The notes beneath the pieces are model-generated. The model was not told the origin of the DNA and ran no database searches. It saw only the letters and a list, made by a program, of their open reading frames with translations. Made by a program: the position numbers and the translations under genes. Below are positions 8,116 through 16,091 of a stretch of DNA of 32,309 nucleotides, piece after piece (the stretch's first letter is position 1; each line of letters begins with the position of its first letter). This stretch comes from Gammaproteobacteria bacterium UBA7310 (GTDB lineage: Bacteria > Pseudomonadota > Gammaproteobacteria > Pseudomonadales > Ketobacteraceae), in assembly GCA_002471665.1 (NCBI GenBank), contig DKQK01000005.1:54981-87289 (forward strand), written 5' to 3'.

Positions 8116-8905
8116 CTGCATACCGCAGGCGGCAGGACTTGCGTTCAGGGTTCAGCCCCGGTTGCAGTTTCAAGGCCTGACGCAACATGCGGGTTTCGGT
8201 TGGTATACGCAAAAAACCCACCACGGCGTTGTGGCAGGTGGGTGTTGCAAACTGATACACCGAGGCAAAGGATTCCTGCACAAACGCTGCGGAAAAATAA
8301 GCACACTCGCGCCACTCCCGATAATTCACAAAGTTCATCACCAGGGCGCCGTCATCCGTCAGGTGCTCCATCAGCAGATCAAACCAGCTGGCATCGGCGC
8401 TGATGGCACGTTGCGGCTCACCGTCCACTTCAAAGTACAGATCATCAATGATCAGATCAAAAGGCGCCCCCTGGTAGTCAATGATCCAGTCGATGGCGTT
8501 GGCCTGTATCAGTTCCAGATTGTCATAATCAAGATCAAAATAGCGCTGCGCCAATTCAATATGCAGGCCACTCAGCTCAACCCCCACCAGCTGTTCCGGC
8601 CGCACAAACTGATTCAGCATATGAATAACCGCACCACCCCCCACACCCAAAACCAGCACCCGCCGGATTGCCTGTGGCGAATAGAACTGGCTGGGTAAGA
8701 ACAACAGATCCCACACGCTGCCGGTGACGCCGCAATGGGCAGGGTTGTACTGGCTGTGGAAAACCCCATCGGTATACAGCCGCCGGGTGCGGCCGGCACT
8801 GCGCACCTGATACTGACGCCCCTGGTGGTACTGCTCAAACAGAACGGCCATGACTGCCTGCTGTTGACATAAATCCTCACGAAAAAACACGGCGGAAACC
8901 GCCAT
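8099..8905 (-). CDS. Spermidine synthase-like class I SAM-fold protein
   Basis: A 268-residue protein with the Rossmann core of the spermidine/spermine synthase superfamily: RRVLVLGVGGGAVIHML (81-97), GVELSGLHIELAQ (108-120, E110 for the cosubstrate ribose) and an acidic pair LIIDDLYFE (151-159). The loop reads GVGGGAV where true spermidine synthases have GGGDG. The N-terminal beta domain is short and divergent (YQVRSAGRTRRLYTDG). It is therefore probably not a housekeeping SpeE but one of the uncharacterised SpeE-like proteins. ATG 8905 is used; an in-frame ATG 18 codons later is possible. It is convergent with rsmC, overlapping its 3' end by 17 nt. Confidence 0.8.
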   Translation of the reverse strand: MAVSAVFFREDLCQQQAVMAVLFEQYHQGRQYQVRSAGRTRRLYTDGVFHSQYNPAHCGVTGSVWDLLFLPSQFYSPQAIRRVLVLGVGGGAVIHMLNQFVRPEQLVGVELSGLHIELAQRYFDLDYDNLELIQANAIDWIIDYQGAPFDLIIDDLYFEVDGEPQRAISADASWFDLLMEHLTDDGALVMNFVNYREWRECAYFSAAFVQESFASVYQFATPTCHNAVVGFLRIPTETRMLRQALKLQPGLNPERKSCRLRYAVKKIA

Positions 8906-8999
8906 TGTAGCGTTTCCCGCTTTCCCGCGCTGAGCTTTTACATGTTATTCTTTTGCCTTCAATAAATTGAACATTAATTTGAGAGTAAAGGTGTAATCC

Positions 9000-9980
9000 A
9001 TGCCGATTCCAAGCAGCTTTGAAGGCAGATTGAAGTTACCGGTAGTGGCCGCCCCCATGTTTTTGGTGTCCGGCCCCAGAATGTTGATTGAGAACTGTAA
9101 GAACGGCGTGGTCGGTACCCTGCCTGCGCTGAATCAGCGCAGCAGCGAGGGCTTTGAAGAATGGCTGCTGCAGATTGAGCGGGAACTTTCGGAGTTTGAA
9201 CAACAAACCGGTAACAGGGCCGCGCCCTATGGCATTAACCTGATTGTGCACAAGACCAACCCCAGGGTACAGGCGGATCTGGAAATCTGCGCAAAACACA
9301 AAGTGCCCCTGGTGATCACCTCTCTGGGCGCGGTGAAAGAACTGGTGGACACCGTGCACAGCTACGGCGGCGTGGTCTTCCATGACGTCACCAATCGCCG
9401 CCATGCGGAAAAAGCCGCTGAAGCCGGTGTCGATGGCTTGATTGCCGTGTGTGGTGGCGCCGGCGGCCACGCGGGTACCACCAATCCGTTTGCGCTGGTG
9501 CAGGAAATCCGCAGTTTTTTTGATAAAACCCTGTTGTTGGCAGGTTGTATTAACAGTGGTTCCGATGTGGCGGCCGCACTGCAGATGGGAGCGGATCTGG
9601 CCTATATGGGTACCCGCTTCATCAATACTGTGGAAAGTGAGGCGGTGCCTGAATACAAACAGATGATCAATGACTGCGGCAGCAAGGACATAGTACACAC
9701 CCCCGCCGTGTCCGGTATTCCTGCCAGTTTTATGCGGCCCAGCATGGAAGCCAACGGCTACGCAATGGATAAGCTGGGGCAGCCCGGCGAGGTGGATTAC
9801 GGCACCAAACTGAAACCCGTCAGCGACGAAGCCAAGGCCTGGAAAACTGTTTGGTCCGCCGGCCAGGGTTGTGCCGGGATCCATGATGTGGTGCCGGTGG
9901 CGGAATTGATCGGCCGCATGAGCGACGAATTCCGCAACGCCATTCAGACCCAGGCCAAGGCACTGGAAATCTACCGATAA
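9000..9980 (+). CDS. NAD(P)H-dependent flavin oxidoreductase / nitronate monooxygenase family
   Basis: A 326-residue FMN TIM-barrel protein of the nitronate monooxygenase/2-nitropropane dioxygenase family. Visible elements are the N-terminal LPVVAAPMFLVSGP; PYGINLIVHKTNPR (about 76-89); VPLVITSLGA; VVFHDVTNRRHAEKAAEAGVDGLI; the phosphate-binding AVCGGAGGHAG; the second glycine block LLAGCINSGSDVAAALQMGADLAYMGTRF; and the late PAVSGIPASFMRPS. Members oxidise alkyl nitronates or act as NADH:quinone reductases. The reaction here cannot be fixed from sequence. AAAGGTG precedes the ATG. It is convergent with the PF10118 hydrolase gene with only 12 nt between the stops. Confidence 0.88.
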   Translation: MPIPSSFEGRLKLPVVAAPMFLVSGPRMLIENCKNGVVGTLPALNQRSSEGFEEWLLQIERELSEFEQQTGNRAAPYGINLIVHKTNPRVQADLEICAKHKVPLVITSLGAVKELVDTVHSYGGVVFHDVTNRRHAEKAAEAGVDGLIAVCGGAGGHAGTTNPFALVQEIRSFFDKTLLLAGCINSGSDVAAALQMGADLAYMGTRFINTVESEAVPEYKQMINDCGSKDIVHTPAVSGIPASFMRPSMEANGYAMDKLGQPGEVDYGTKLKPVSDEAKAWKTVWSAGQGCAGIHDVVPVAELIGRMSDEFRNAIQTQAKALEIYR

Positions 9981-9992
9981 TACACTGCTGTA

Positions 9993-10910
9993 TCAGGCGG
10001 CATCCGCCGCCTGTTGTGCCTGCATCTCGTCAATCAACGTCATTTCGTTACGGAAACGTTCCAGCAGATCGCGGCGCTCATCGGTTTCCCAGGGGTGAAA
10101 TCCGGGGCGGAAATACTGCAGTAAAAACGGTGCCAGCGCGCGCATGATGCCATCCTGTCCCCACAGCAACCGGCGTACCGCTGCCCGATGCTGCGCATCC
10201 CACAGGCCATCCTGCTGCAACAGATAACGCATTCGATTGCGCAGTCGCACCAGCAGATCCAGGGTGACAAACACCATGGCATAGGCCCGTTTCCAGTAAC
10301 CGCCACCGGCTTCCTGGTACAGGTCGTAGCATACCGCCTTGTGTTCCACCTCCTCCATGGCATGGTAAATCAGCAGTTCCCGGAAGGGTGAACCGGCCTT
10401 TTCAATCAAATCCGGACGATGGTAAATAAAGAGGTGCGCCAGGGAGGCAGTGAAGTGCTCAGAAGCCGCCGTCATGGCCAGGCGTGTCAATGGTGTCAGG
10501 TGCTTGCGGGACCACTTATTATCGCGCTTCAGTTTTTCATCGAACATCTGCATGGCGGGGTAGCCCATCTCGATCAGGGCCTGACTCCAACCGTCGTGCT
10601 CCCGCCCGTGCATGGCTTCCTGGCGGATGAACAATTGAATCTGCTCCAGTAATTCCGCAGGCAGGTTATCCTTTCCCACGGCATCACGCACGTCCCGCGC
10701 CGAATCCATGAAAAAGCGCTCCCCTTCCGGGAACATAGCCTGCAAGGCATTGAAAAAATGCGTTTTTACGGGATCATTGTCATGCCAGTAGCGTTGCTGG
10801 CGCATGGCACCGAGATAATCAAAGCGCACACTGCGGGCAATGATTTTCAATGCGGCCGGTGTGCGGGTGCGACGCCGGCCCTGTGCCTTACTAAACACGT
10901 TACCTAACAT
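9993..10910 (-). CDS. Predicted metal-dependent hydrolase, PF10118 family
   Basis: A 305-residue, mostly helical protein matching the PF10118 predicted metal-dependent hydrolase family. Carboxylate/histidine pairs typical of a ferritin-like di-metal site are visible: RQEAMHGREHDGW (E98, H101, H105), AASEHFTASLAH (E151, H152) and YHAMEEVEHKAVCYDLY (E186, E187, H190). The N-terminus is basic (GRRRTRTPAA) with no signal peptide, so it is probably cytoplasmic. AGAGG lies about 10 nt before ATG 10910. Its place next to an acyl-CoA ligase, SDR and monooxygenase suggests a lipid, ester or hydrocarbon substrate, but that is inference. The family lacks a well-defined reaction. Confidence 0.85.
   Translation of the reverse strand: MLGNVFSKAQGRRRTRTPAALKIIARSVRFDYLGAMRQQRYWHDNDPVKTHFFNALQAMFPEGERFFMDSARDVRDAVGKDNLPAELLEQIQLFIRQEAMHGREHDGWSQALIEMGYPAMQMFDEKLKRDNKWSRKHLTPLTRLAMTAASEHFTASLAHLFIYHRPDLIEKAGSPFRELLIYHAMEEVEHKAVCYDLYQEAGGGYWKRAYAMVFVTLDLLVRLRNRMRYLLQQDGLWDAQHRAAVRRLLWGQDGIMRALAPFLLQYFRPGFHPWETDERRDLLERFRNEMTLIDEMQAQQAADAA
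9994..10013. terminator. GC-rich hairpin at convergent gene ends
   Basis: CAGGCGGC (9994-10001) pairs perfectly with GCCGCCTG (10006-10013) around ATCC. It lies just after the flavin oxidoreductase stop and inside the last codons of the minus-strand hydrolase gene. There is no T-run, so terminator function is tentative. Confidence 0.4.
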
Positions 10911-11005
10911 AGTTATGCTGCCTCTGTTTTAATCCATTATTAAGACTAGTTCAGCAGCGCTCAAGACGTTAGGTGAATGGATGACGATGTACTGTGCCAA
11001 AGCGA

Positions 11006-11039
11006 CAGCCCAGCACCCTGCAAGCAGCATGCTGGGCTG
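11006..11039 (-). terminator. Hairpin downstream of the acyl-CoA ligase gene
   Basis: CAGCCCAGCA (11006-11015) and TGCTGGGCTG (11030-11039) form a perfect 10-bp stem with a 14-nt loop, 7 nt after the ligase stop. The minus-strand sequence after the stem is TCGCTTTGG, a weak T-tract. It is likely the ligase terminator. Confidence 0.55.
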
Positions 11040-11046
11040 AGGGCAA

Positions 11047-12663
11047 CTACTGGGTATACACAGACTGATACTGGTCCCGCAGCTGACGCTTCAGTAACTT
11101 ACCGGTGGGGGTGTGCGGCAATTCCTCAACAAACAACACTTCGTCGGGCATCCACCATTTCACGATTTTGTCCGCCAGGTATTCCAGCATGGCTTCCTTG
11201 GTCAGACTGGCGCCGGGGTTCAGTACCACCAGCAACAACGGGCGTTCATCCCATTTCGGATGCGGTACACCCACCACCGCGCATTCAGCAACCGCGTCAT
11301 GGCCGATGGCGATGTTCTCCACATCAATGGAACTGATCCACTCGCCGCCGGATTTGATGACATCCTTGGCCCGGTCCACGATGTTCATGTAGCCCTGTGC
11401 ATCCAGTGTGGCCACATCACCGGTATCAAACCAACCGTCCTGCCAGTCGGATTGATCATCGTGTTTATAGTAGCTGCTGGCCACCCAGGGGCCGCGCACC
11501 TGCAGGCGGCCAAAGGCTTTACCGTCGTGGGGCAGTTCCTGCCCGGCATCGTCTACAATTCGAATTTCAATACCGTAGATGGGGCGCCCCTGCTTGGTTT
11601 GCAGTTTATAGCGCTCCTCCTGCGACAATCCGGCCATGTAGGTGTTCATGCTGTTAAGCGTACCCATGGGGGAAAGCTCGGTCATGCCCCAGGCATGAAT
11701 AACAAAGGCATCGTGTTTTTCCTGAAACGCCCTGATCATGGACATGGGCGCCGCCGAGCCGCCTATGACCACCTCTTCCACCGAGGCCAGCTTGCGGTTT
11801 TCCTGATCACAGTACTGCAGCAGCCCCAACCATACGGTGGGCACCCCCAGCAGCAATGAAACGTTCTCACTGTCGATCAGTTCATACAGGGAGGCACCAT
11901 CCATACCGGCGCCGGGCAACACCAACCTGGCTCCACCGGCGGTGGCCGCATAGGGCACGCCCCAGGCATTCACATGGAACATGGGCACTACCGGTAAAAC
12001 CGACGACCGATTGCAAACCCCCAACGCATCGTTGCTGACGGAGGCCAACGCGTGAATCACCGTGGAACGGTGGCTGTACAGCACCCCTTTGGGATTGCCG
12101 GTGGTACCGGAGGTGTAACACAGGGTGGCGGCCAGGTTTTCATCAAAACTGGGCCACTCATACTCGGCGCTGGCGGCTTCCAGCAATGCCTCATAGCACA
12201 ACAAGTCCAGCTTGGAATCCGGCATGCTGGCCTTATCCACCATCAGCACGATGTGTTTCAAATGCGGCAGCTGATCGCGTATGGCTTCAATAAGAGGCAC
12301 GAATTGCAGATCCAGAAACAGCACTTCGTCCTCGGCATGATTGAGAATGTAGACGATCTGCTCGGGGAACAGGCGCGGATTCACCGTATGCAGAATGGCG
12401 CCACTGCCGGACACCGCAAAATACAACTCATAGTGGCGGTGTGTATTCCAGGCCAGTGTGGCAACCCGGTCCTGCTGCTGAACGCCCAGCTGGGCCAGCA
12501 CATTAGCCGCCTGCCGGGCACGCCTGCCGGCATCCGCATAGGTGTAGCGAAAGATGCCTCCCTCCGGTTTACGGCTGACGATCTCGCAGTGTTTATGAAC
12601 TTTTTCAGCGTGACGCAGAATAGACGAAATGGAGAGTTGGGTATCCATCATCAATCCGTGCAT
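11047..12663 (-). CDS. Acyl-CoA ligase (AMP-binding), medium/long-chain fatty acid type
   Basis: A 538-residue ANL-superfamily adenylate-forming enzyme that activates a carboxylic acid to its CoA thioester using ATP. Visible motifs are the P-loop YTSGTTGNPKG (183-193), VPMFHVNAWG, AWGMTELSP, the hinge/ribose-binding DGWFDTGDVATLDAQGYM, RAKDVIKSGGEWIS, and the catalytic lysine in PTGKLLKRQLR (K522). The overall pattern resembles the long-chain/3-methylmercaptopropionate (DmdB-like) branch. ATG 12663 was chosen because GAGGAG lies just upstream; an open frame continues further upstream without support. It follows the SDR gene but a terminator at 12722-12745 lies between them, so it may be a separate transcript. 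Substrate chain length is not determined. Confidence 0.9.
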   Translation of the reverse strand: MHGLMMDTQLSISSILRHAEKVHKHCEIVSRKPEGGIFRYTYADAGRRARQAANVLAQLGVQQQDRVATLAWNTHRHYELYFAVSGSGAILHTVNPRLFPEQIVYILNHAEDEVLFLDLQFVPLIEAIRDQLPHLKHIVLMVDKASMPDSKLDLLCYEALLEAASAEYEWPSFDENLAATLCYTSGTTGNPKGVLYSHRSTVIHALASVSNDALGVCNRSSVLPVVPMFHVNAWGVPYAATAGGARLVLPGAGMDGASLYELIDSENVSLLLGVPTVWLGLLQYCDQENRKLASVEEVVIGGSAAPMSMIRAFQEKHDAFVIHAWGMTELSPMGTLNSMNTYMAGLSQEERYKLQTKQGRPIYGIEIRIVDDAGQELPHDGKAFGRLQVRGPWVASSYYKHDDQSDWQDGWFDTGDVATLDAQGYMNIVDRAKDVIKSGGEWISSIDVENIAIGHDAVAECAVVGVPHPKWDERPLLLVVLNPGASLTKEAMLEYLADKIVKWWMPDEVLFVEELPHTPTGKLLKRQLRDQYQSVYTQ

Positions 12664-12721
12664 GGTGTTCTCCTCGCGTTGGGGTTTGTATTCCGTTAAT
12701 TTTTTATTATCTCTACACAAC

Positions 12722-12745
12722 AAAAAACCGGGCTATTCAGCCCGG
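12722..12745 (-). terminator. Rho-independent terminator after the SDR gene
   Basis: On the minus strand CCGGGCT-GAAT-AGCCCGG forms a 7-bp GC stem (12728-12745) directly followed by TTTTTTG (12727-12721). It lies 21 nt after the SDR stop and is the clearest intrinsic terminator in the window. It should largely separate monooxygenase-SDR transcription from the ligase gene. Confidence 0.88.
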
Positions 12746-12766
12746 GTGGTGTTCCATTATTGCAGC

Positions 12767-13609
12767 TTAGCGACTGGCCATCTTGAACGAAGCGGTCACT
12801 ATCCGCTGATATATCACCGGCAGTGTGCGCTGCATTATGTCCAGTACCCGCGCATCCGGACCGATCAACGCCCGCCGCTTGTTGGCTTTCACTGCCCCCA
12901 GAATTACCTGGGCGGCTTTCTCGGAGGTGGTCAGGAACAGTGCCTCAAATTGGTCACGCATCTTTTCCGCGCTGGCGCTTCCGGTGAGCTTTTCCACACT
13001 GTTGCTCATCCGCGCATTGCGGGCAATGTTGGTTTTGATACCACCGGGGTGGACACAGGTACAGGACACCTTACCGCCTTCCAGATCCAGCTCCTGGCGC
13101 AGGGATTCGGTAAACCCACGCACCGCAAACTTAGACATGTTATAACCGCTTTGTGTGGGTTGCGCAAACAGGCCGAATATACTGGAGATGTTAACGATGT
13201 GCCCTTCCTCACCGGCTTGCTTGATGTAGGGCAAAAACGCTTTGGTGCCATACACCACGCCCCACATATTAATACCCACAATCCATTCGTAATCGGAATA
13301 ATCCGTGTCTTCCACCGTACCACCAAGGGCGACACCCGCGTTGTTGTAGACCATGTTCACCTTGCCGTGATCGTGCACCACCTGGTCGGCCCAGGCATGC
13401 ACCGCATCGCGATCCGCCACATTCACCTTGGCAGTGGTTACTTTAACACCCAATGCGGAGGCCTGCTTGGCGGTTTCTGCCAATCCTGCGTCGTCCACGT
13501 CGCTCAGGGCCAGATGACAATGCTGTTTGGCCAGTTCAAGGGCCAGAGCGCGACCTATTCCAGACGCCGCTCCGGTGATAGCGGCCACTTTGTTGTTGAA
13601 TGATTTCAT
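12767..13609 (-). CDS. Short-chain dehydrogenase/reductase (SDR)
   Basis: A 280-residue classical SDR. It has the nucleotide-binding TGAASGIG (12-19) with an acidic SDVDD after beta-2 that favours NAD(H); NNAG (89-92); catalytic Ser in VNISSIFG (142-143); and YNMSK (Y156, K160). A C-terminal extension of about 30 residues (RTLPVIYQRIVTASFKM) is amphipathic and could contact membrane. It is typical of SDRs paired with Baeyer-Villiger-type monooxygenases. Its ATG overlaps the monooxygenase stop by 4 nt (ATGA), showing translational coupling. A likely role is alcohol/ketone interconversion for that pathway. The substrate is unknown. Confidence 0.92.
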   Translation of the reverse strand: MKSFNNKVAAITGAASGIGRALALELAKQHCHLALSDVDDAGLAETAKQASALGVKVTTAKVNVADRDAVHAWADQVVHDHGKVNMVYNNAGVALGGTVEDTDYSDYEWIVGINMWGVVYGTKAFLPYIKQAGEEGHIVNISSIFGLFAQPTQSGYNMSKFAVRGFTESLRQELDLEGGKVSCTCVHPGGIKTNIARNARMSNSVEKLTGSASAEKMRDQFEALFLTTSEKAAQVILGAVKANKRRALIGPDARVLDIMQRTLPVIYQRIVTASFKMASR

Positions 13610-15126
13610 GCGGATGCCCCTACTGTGTCTGGTGTTGATGTGGTTTCTTCTGCGCCGTTGAACAGGTATGCGTCGGCATCAAAACGCCGGGTTTGCTGAC
13701 GAAACTGCCAGGTAAAGCCGGGCCATAACGTCACGTTTTTTCCACTGACCGGATGCAGATACCAGCTCTGGCAACCGCCATTGTTCCACACCGATCCCTG
13801 CAGTTTGTTCTGGATACGATCGTTGTAGCGGGCTTGTGCCGTGGGCGCCACATCGATCTGCCGGATGCGTTTTTTCCCCATGAATTTCATCGCGCTCATT
13901 ACATAATTGATTTGCGACTCGATCATGTACACCATGGAGTTGTGCCCCAATCCGGTGTTGGGGCCCATTAACATAAAGAAGTTCGGGAACCCGGCAATGG
14001 TGGTACCTTTGTACGCTTCCGGACCTTCGGGCCAGGTATCCACCATATCCACGCCGCCACGGCCAAAAAACAGGCCTTTGGGAATGGGATCGGTGGCTCT
14101 GAAACCGGTGCCGTAGATGATGGCGTCCACTTTTCGTTCTTCGCCGTCCACGGTGATGACGCTGTTGGCGGTCACTTCCCGAATACCGGTGGTGATCACG
14201 TCCACGTTGGGCTGGTCCAGTGCCGGATAGTAGTTATCCGACATCAGGATGCGCTTGCAGCCGATGGTGTAATCCGGGGTCACCTTTTTGCGCAACTCCG
14301 GATCACTGATCTGATTACGAATGTGGTTAAGAGCCCAGCGCTTGGCGATGGTCATTAAGCGCGGATTAATCAACATACCCACGACGCGGCTTTCCAGGGT
14401 CCAGTAGATTTTTTCCCGCAATAACTGCTGGGCTTTGGGAAAGCGTTTGAACAACGCTTTTTCGGCAAACTTCATGGCCCGGTCCGGCTTGCTGATGATC
14501 CAGGGTGGCGTGCGCTGATACAGATCCAGTTGCGCCGCTTCTTTCTGCACCTCGGGTACAAACTGAATAGCCGAGGCACCGGTGCCGATGACGGCAACCC
14601 GTTTGCCTTTCAGGTCATACTGATGATCCCAATCCTGGGAATGGAAGGCTTTGCCCTCAAACTTATCCAGGCCGGGAATGTTCGGGTAGGCCGGCACGGA
14701 TAACCCACCCGCACCCGCCACCAGAATTTCGGCGCTGTACTGCTTACCCTGCTGGTCGGTGACCATCCACAATTGTTTGCCGTCATCCCAATGGGCGCCG
14801 GCAACCGCGTTATTGAGCTTCACATGGGGCATCACATCATAATGATGGGCGCAGTGTTCCAGATATTTTTTGATTTCCGGCTGCGGCGCAAACATGCGGC
14901 TCCAGTTGGGGTTGGGGGCAAACGAAAAAGAATACAAATGAGAAGGCACATCGCAGGCGCATCCCGGATAATGATTCACGCGCCAGGTGCCACCCACACC
15001 AGCCTCTTTTTCAAAAACAATGAAATCGTTCTCTCCCTCCTGCTTCAAACGAATGGCCATACCCAGGCCGGAAAAGCCGGTGCCGATGATCGCCACCTTA
15101 TGATGTTCCACTGACTGCTTGCTCAT
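13606..15126 (-). CDS. Flavin-dependent monooxygenase, type I Baeyer-Villiger class
   Basis: A 506-residue FAD/NADPH enzyme. The first Rossmann motif is IIGTGFSGLG (14-23), then GVGGTWRVNHYPGCACDVPS, and the second Rossmann is VIGTGASAIQ (179-188). Between them the Baeyer-Villiger fingerprint FxGxxxHxxxWD is complete: FEGKAFHSQDWD at 156-167. A QRTPPWI block follows, where type I BVMOs have their conserved QRTP. The final GTGFRATDP and GPNTGLGHNS are family-typical. Such enzymes insert oxygen beside a ketone to give an ester or lactone. ATG 15126 (MSKQ) was chosen because the Rossmann motif then begins near residue 11. It heads an operon with the SDR and is divergent from a TetR regulator across 225 bp with palindromes. 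Confidence 0.92.
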   Translation of the reverse strand: MSKQSVEHHKVAIIGTGFSGLGMAIRLKQEGENDFIVFEKEAGVGGTWRVNHYPGCACDVPSHLYSFSFAPNPNWSRMFAPQPEIKKYLEHCAHHYDVMPHVKLNNAVAGAHWDDGKQLWMVTDQQGKQYSAEILVAGAGGLSVPAYPNIPGLDKFEGKAFHSQDWDHQYDLKGKRVAVIGTGASAIQFVPEVQKEAAQLDLYQRTPPWIISKPDRAMKFAEKALFKRFPKAQQLLREKIYWTLESRVVGMLINPRLMTIAKRWALNHIRNQISDPELRKKVTPDYTIGCKRILMSDNYYPALDQPNVDVITTGIREVTANSVITVDGEERKVDAIIYGTGFRATDPIPKGLFFGRGGVDMVDTWPEGPEAYKGTTIAGFPNFFMLMGPNTGLGHNSMVYMIESQINYVMSAMKFMGKKRIRQIDVAPTAQARYNDRIQNKLQGSVWNNGGCQSWYLHPVSGKNVTLWPGFTWQFRQQTRRFDADAYLFNGAEETTSTPDTVGASA

Positions 15127-15240
15127 GTTGTAGTCCTGATCATTGTTATGGTGTGTCGGTGGCCCCATTGGGCGGGCCCGCTGCTGCCAGCATGCGATCC
15201 GACATGTACTCCCCTGGGGAGTCCCGGTAATAAAATCTCG

Positions 15241-15256
15241 GTAGACATGTGTCTAC
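15241..15256. promoter_or_regulatory. Candidate operator palindrome 1 (BVMO/TetR intergenic)
   Basis: GTAGACA-TG-TGTCTAC has perfect 7-bp arms around a 2-bp centre, in the divergent intergenic region between the monooxygenase and the TetR regulator. The half-site GTAGAC recurs at 15341-15346 just before the regulator start. This is consistent with a TetR-type operator controlling both directions. Binding is inferred. Confidence 0.55.
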
Positions 15257-15268
15257 CTCACAAGACCA

Positions 15269-15286
15269 AGTATACAAGCGTATACT
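15269..15286. promoter_or_regulatory. Candidate operator palindrome 2 (BVMO/TetR intergenic)
   Basis: AGTATAC-AAGC-GTATACT has perfect 7-bp arms around 4 bp, flanked by GACC on the left and GGTC on the right. A further GTATAC lies at 15323-15328. It may bind the adjacent TetR regulator, or may overlap -10-like TATACT sequences of the divergent promoters. Confidence 0.5.
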
Positions 15287-15351
15287 TTCTGGTCAAGAGC
15301 CGGTACAATTCATCACATTGATGTATACAATTGATTAAAAGTAGACCAAAG

Positions 15352-16050
15352 ATGAGTCTTTCCAAATCCGTTCTGGCCCAGGGCAAGCGCCTGCTGATGG
15401 AAGCGGCCCTCAAGTTGAACGCCAGCACCCGCAGCCTGAATGCCCTGAGCCTGCGGGAACTGGCCCGTGAAGCCGGCCTGAACCCCAACACGTTCTACCG
15501 GCATTTCAAGGATTTCGATGAACTGGGCATGGCCATCATTGAAGAAATGACCAAGCAAATCCGCCAACCACTGCGGGATCTGCGGCGGCGCGCGGCGGAG
15601 TCGGTGGCACCGGCAGGCACCCAGTTGGAATCCTGGGAAGACAACCCCCGTCTCAACCTGGCGAAAGCAACCCAGGTAAACCAGGCCACGGTGAAACTGT
15701 TCTTCGACTATGTGGCCGCCAACCCCAACGCCTTTATTCTGGGTATCCGCGAGCTGCACGGGGCCTCCCCCGTACTGCGCAAGGCCCTGCGTCAGGTAAT
15801 GGAAGATTTTGCCCAGGATATGGCGGATGATATTGAAGAGTTGCGGCTGATGCCGGCGCTGGAGCGCAGTCACCTGTATGACATCTCGGAAACCATCAGC
15901 CGGGAGATGTTTCAGTTGTCCATGGACTACATTGAACAACCTGAACGCCGTGAACAGATTTGCCTGAAAGCAGAGAAAATGATTACCGCCCTGATCATGG
16001 GCAGCGCCGTACTGCATGGCCACGGCCCCACTCTGATGCAAGCGTTGTAG
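15352..16050 (+). CDS. TetR family transcriptional regulator
   Basis: A 232-residue protein with the TetR DNA-binding block near the N-terminus: ALSLRELAREAGLNPNTFYRHFKDFDELG, the usual recognition helix with FYRHF. ATG 15352 (MSLSK) is preferred to a TTG seven codons upstream. The C-terminal helical domain is not assigned to a ligand. It is divergent from the monooxygenase operon, sharing an intergenic region with two palindromes, and lies 41 nt upstream of the iron-dependent alcohol dehydrogenase on the same strand. It probably controls both units and may respond to a fatty or ketone substrate (inference). Confidence 0.88.
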   Translation: MSLSKSVLAQGKRLLMEAALKLNASTRSLNALSLRELAREAGLNPNTFYRHFKDFDELGMAIIEEMTKQIRQPLRDLRRRAAESVAPAGTQLESWEDNPRLNLAKATQVNQATVKLFFDYVAANPNAFILGIRELHGASPVLRKALRQVMEDFAQDMADDIEELRLMPALERSHLYDISETISREMFQLSMDYIEQPERREQICLKAEKMITALIMGSAVLHGHGPTLMQAL

Positions 16051-16091
16051 CCGGCATCAGTAAAACCAAGGCACCGCACAAAGGAAGCGCT

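Noticed and set aside
7991..8698. A 235-codon plus-strand open frame
   Set aside because: It is antisense to the spermidine-synthase-like gene, overlaps the end of rsmC, and its product has no domain pattern. The minus-strand gene has clear motifs.
9036..9884. A 282-codon minus-strand open frame
   Set aside because: It lies entirely opposite the flavin oxidoreductase gene, which has full family motifs. The product is His/Gly-rich as expected for a shadow frame in GC-rich DNA.
12629..13603. A 324-codon plus-strand open frame opposite the SDR gene
   Set aside because: The SDR has all catalytic motifs and an ATGA overlap with the monooxygenase; the opposite frame shows none.
13606..15126. Identification as AlmA long-chain alkane monooxygenase
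   Set aside because: The complete FxGxxxHxxxWD fingerprint, GGTWRVNHYPG and QRTPPW fit type I Baeyer-Villiger enzymes better. The AlmA label would need a phylogeny.
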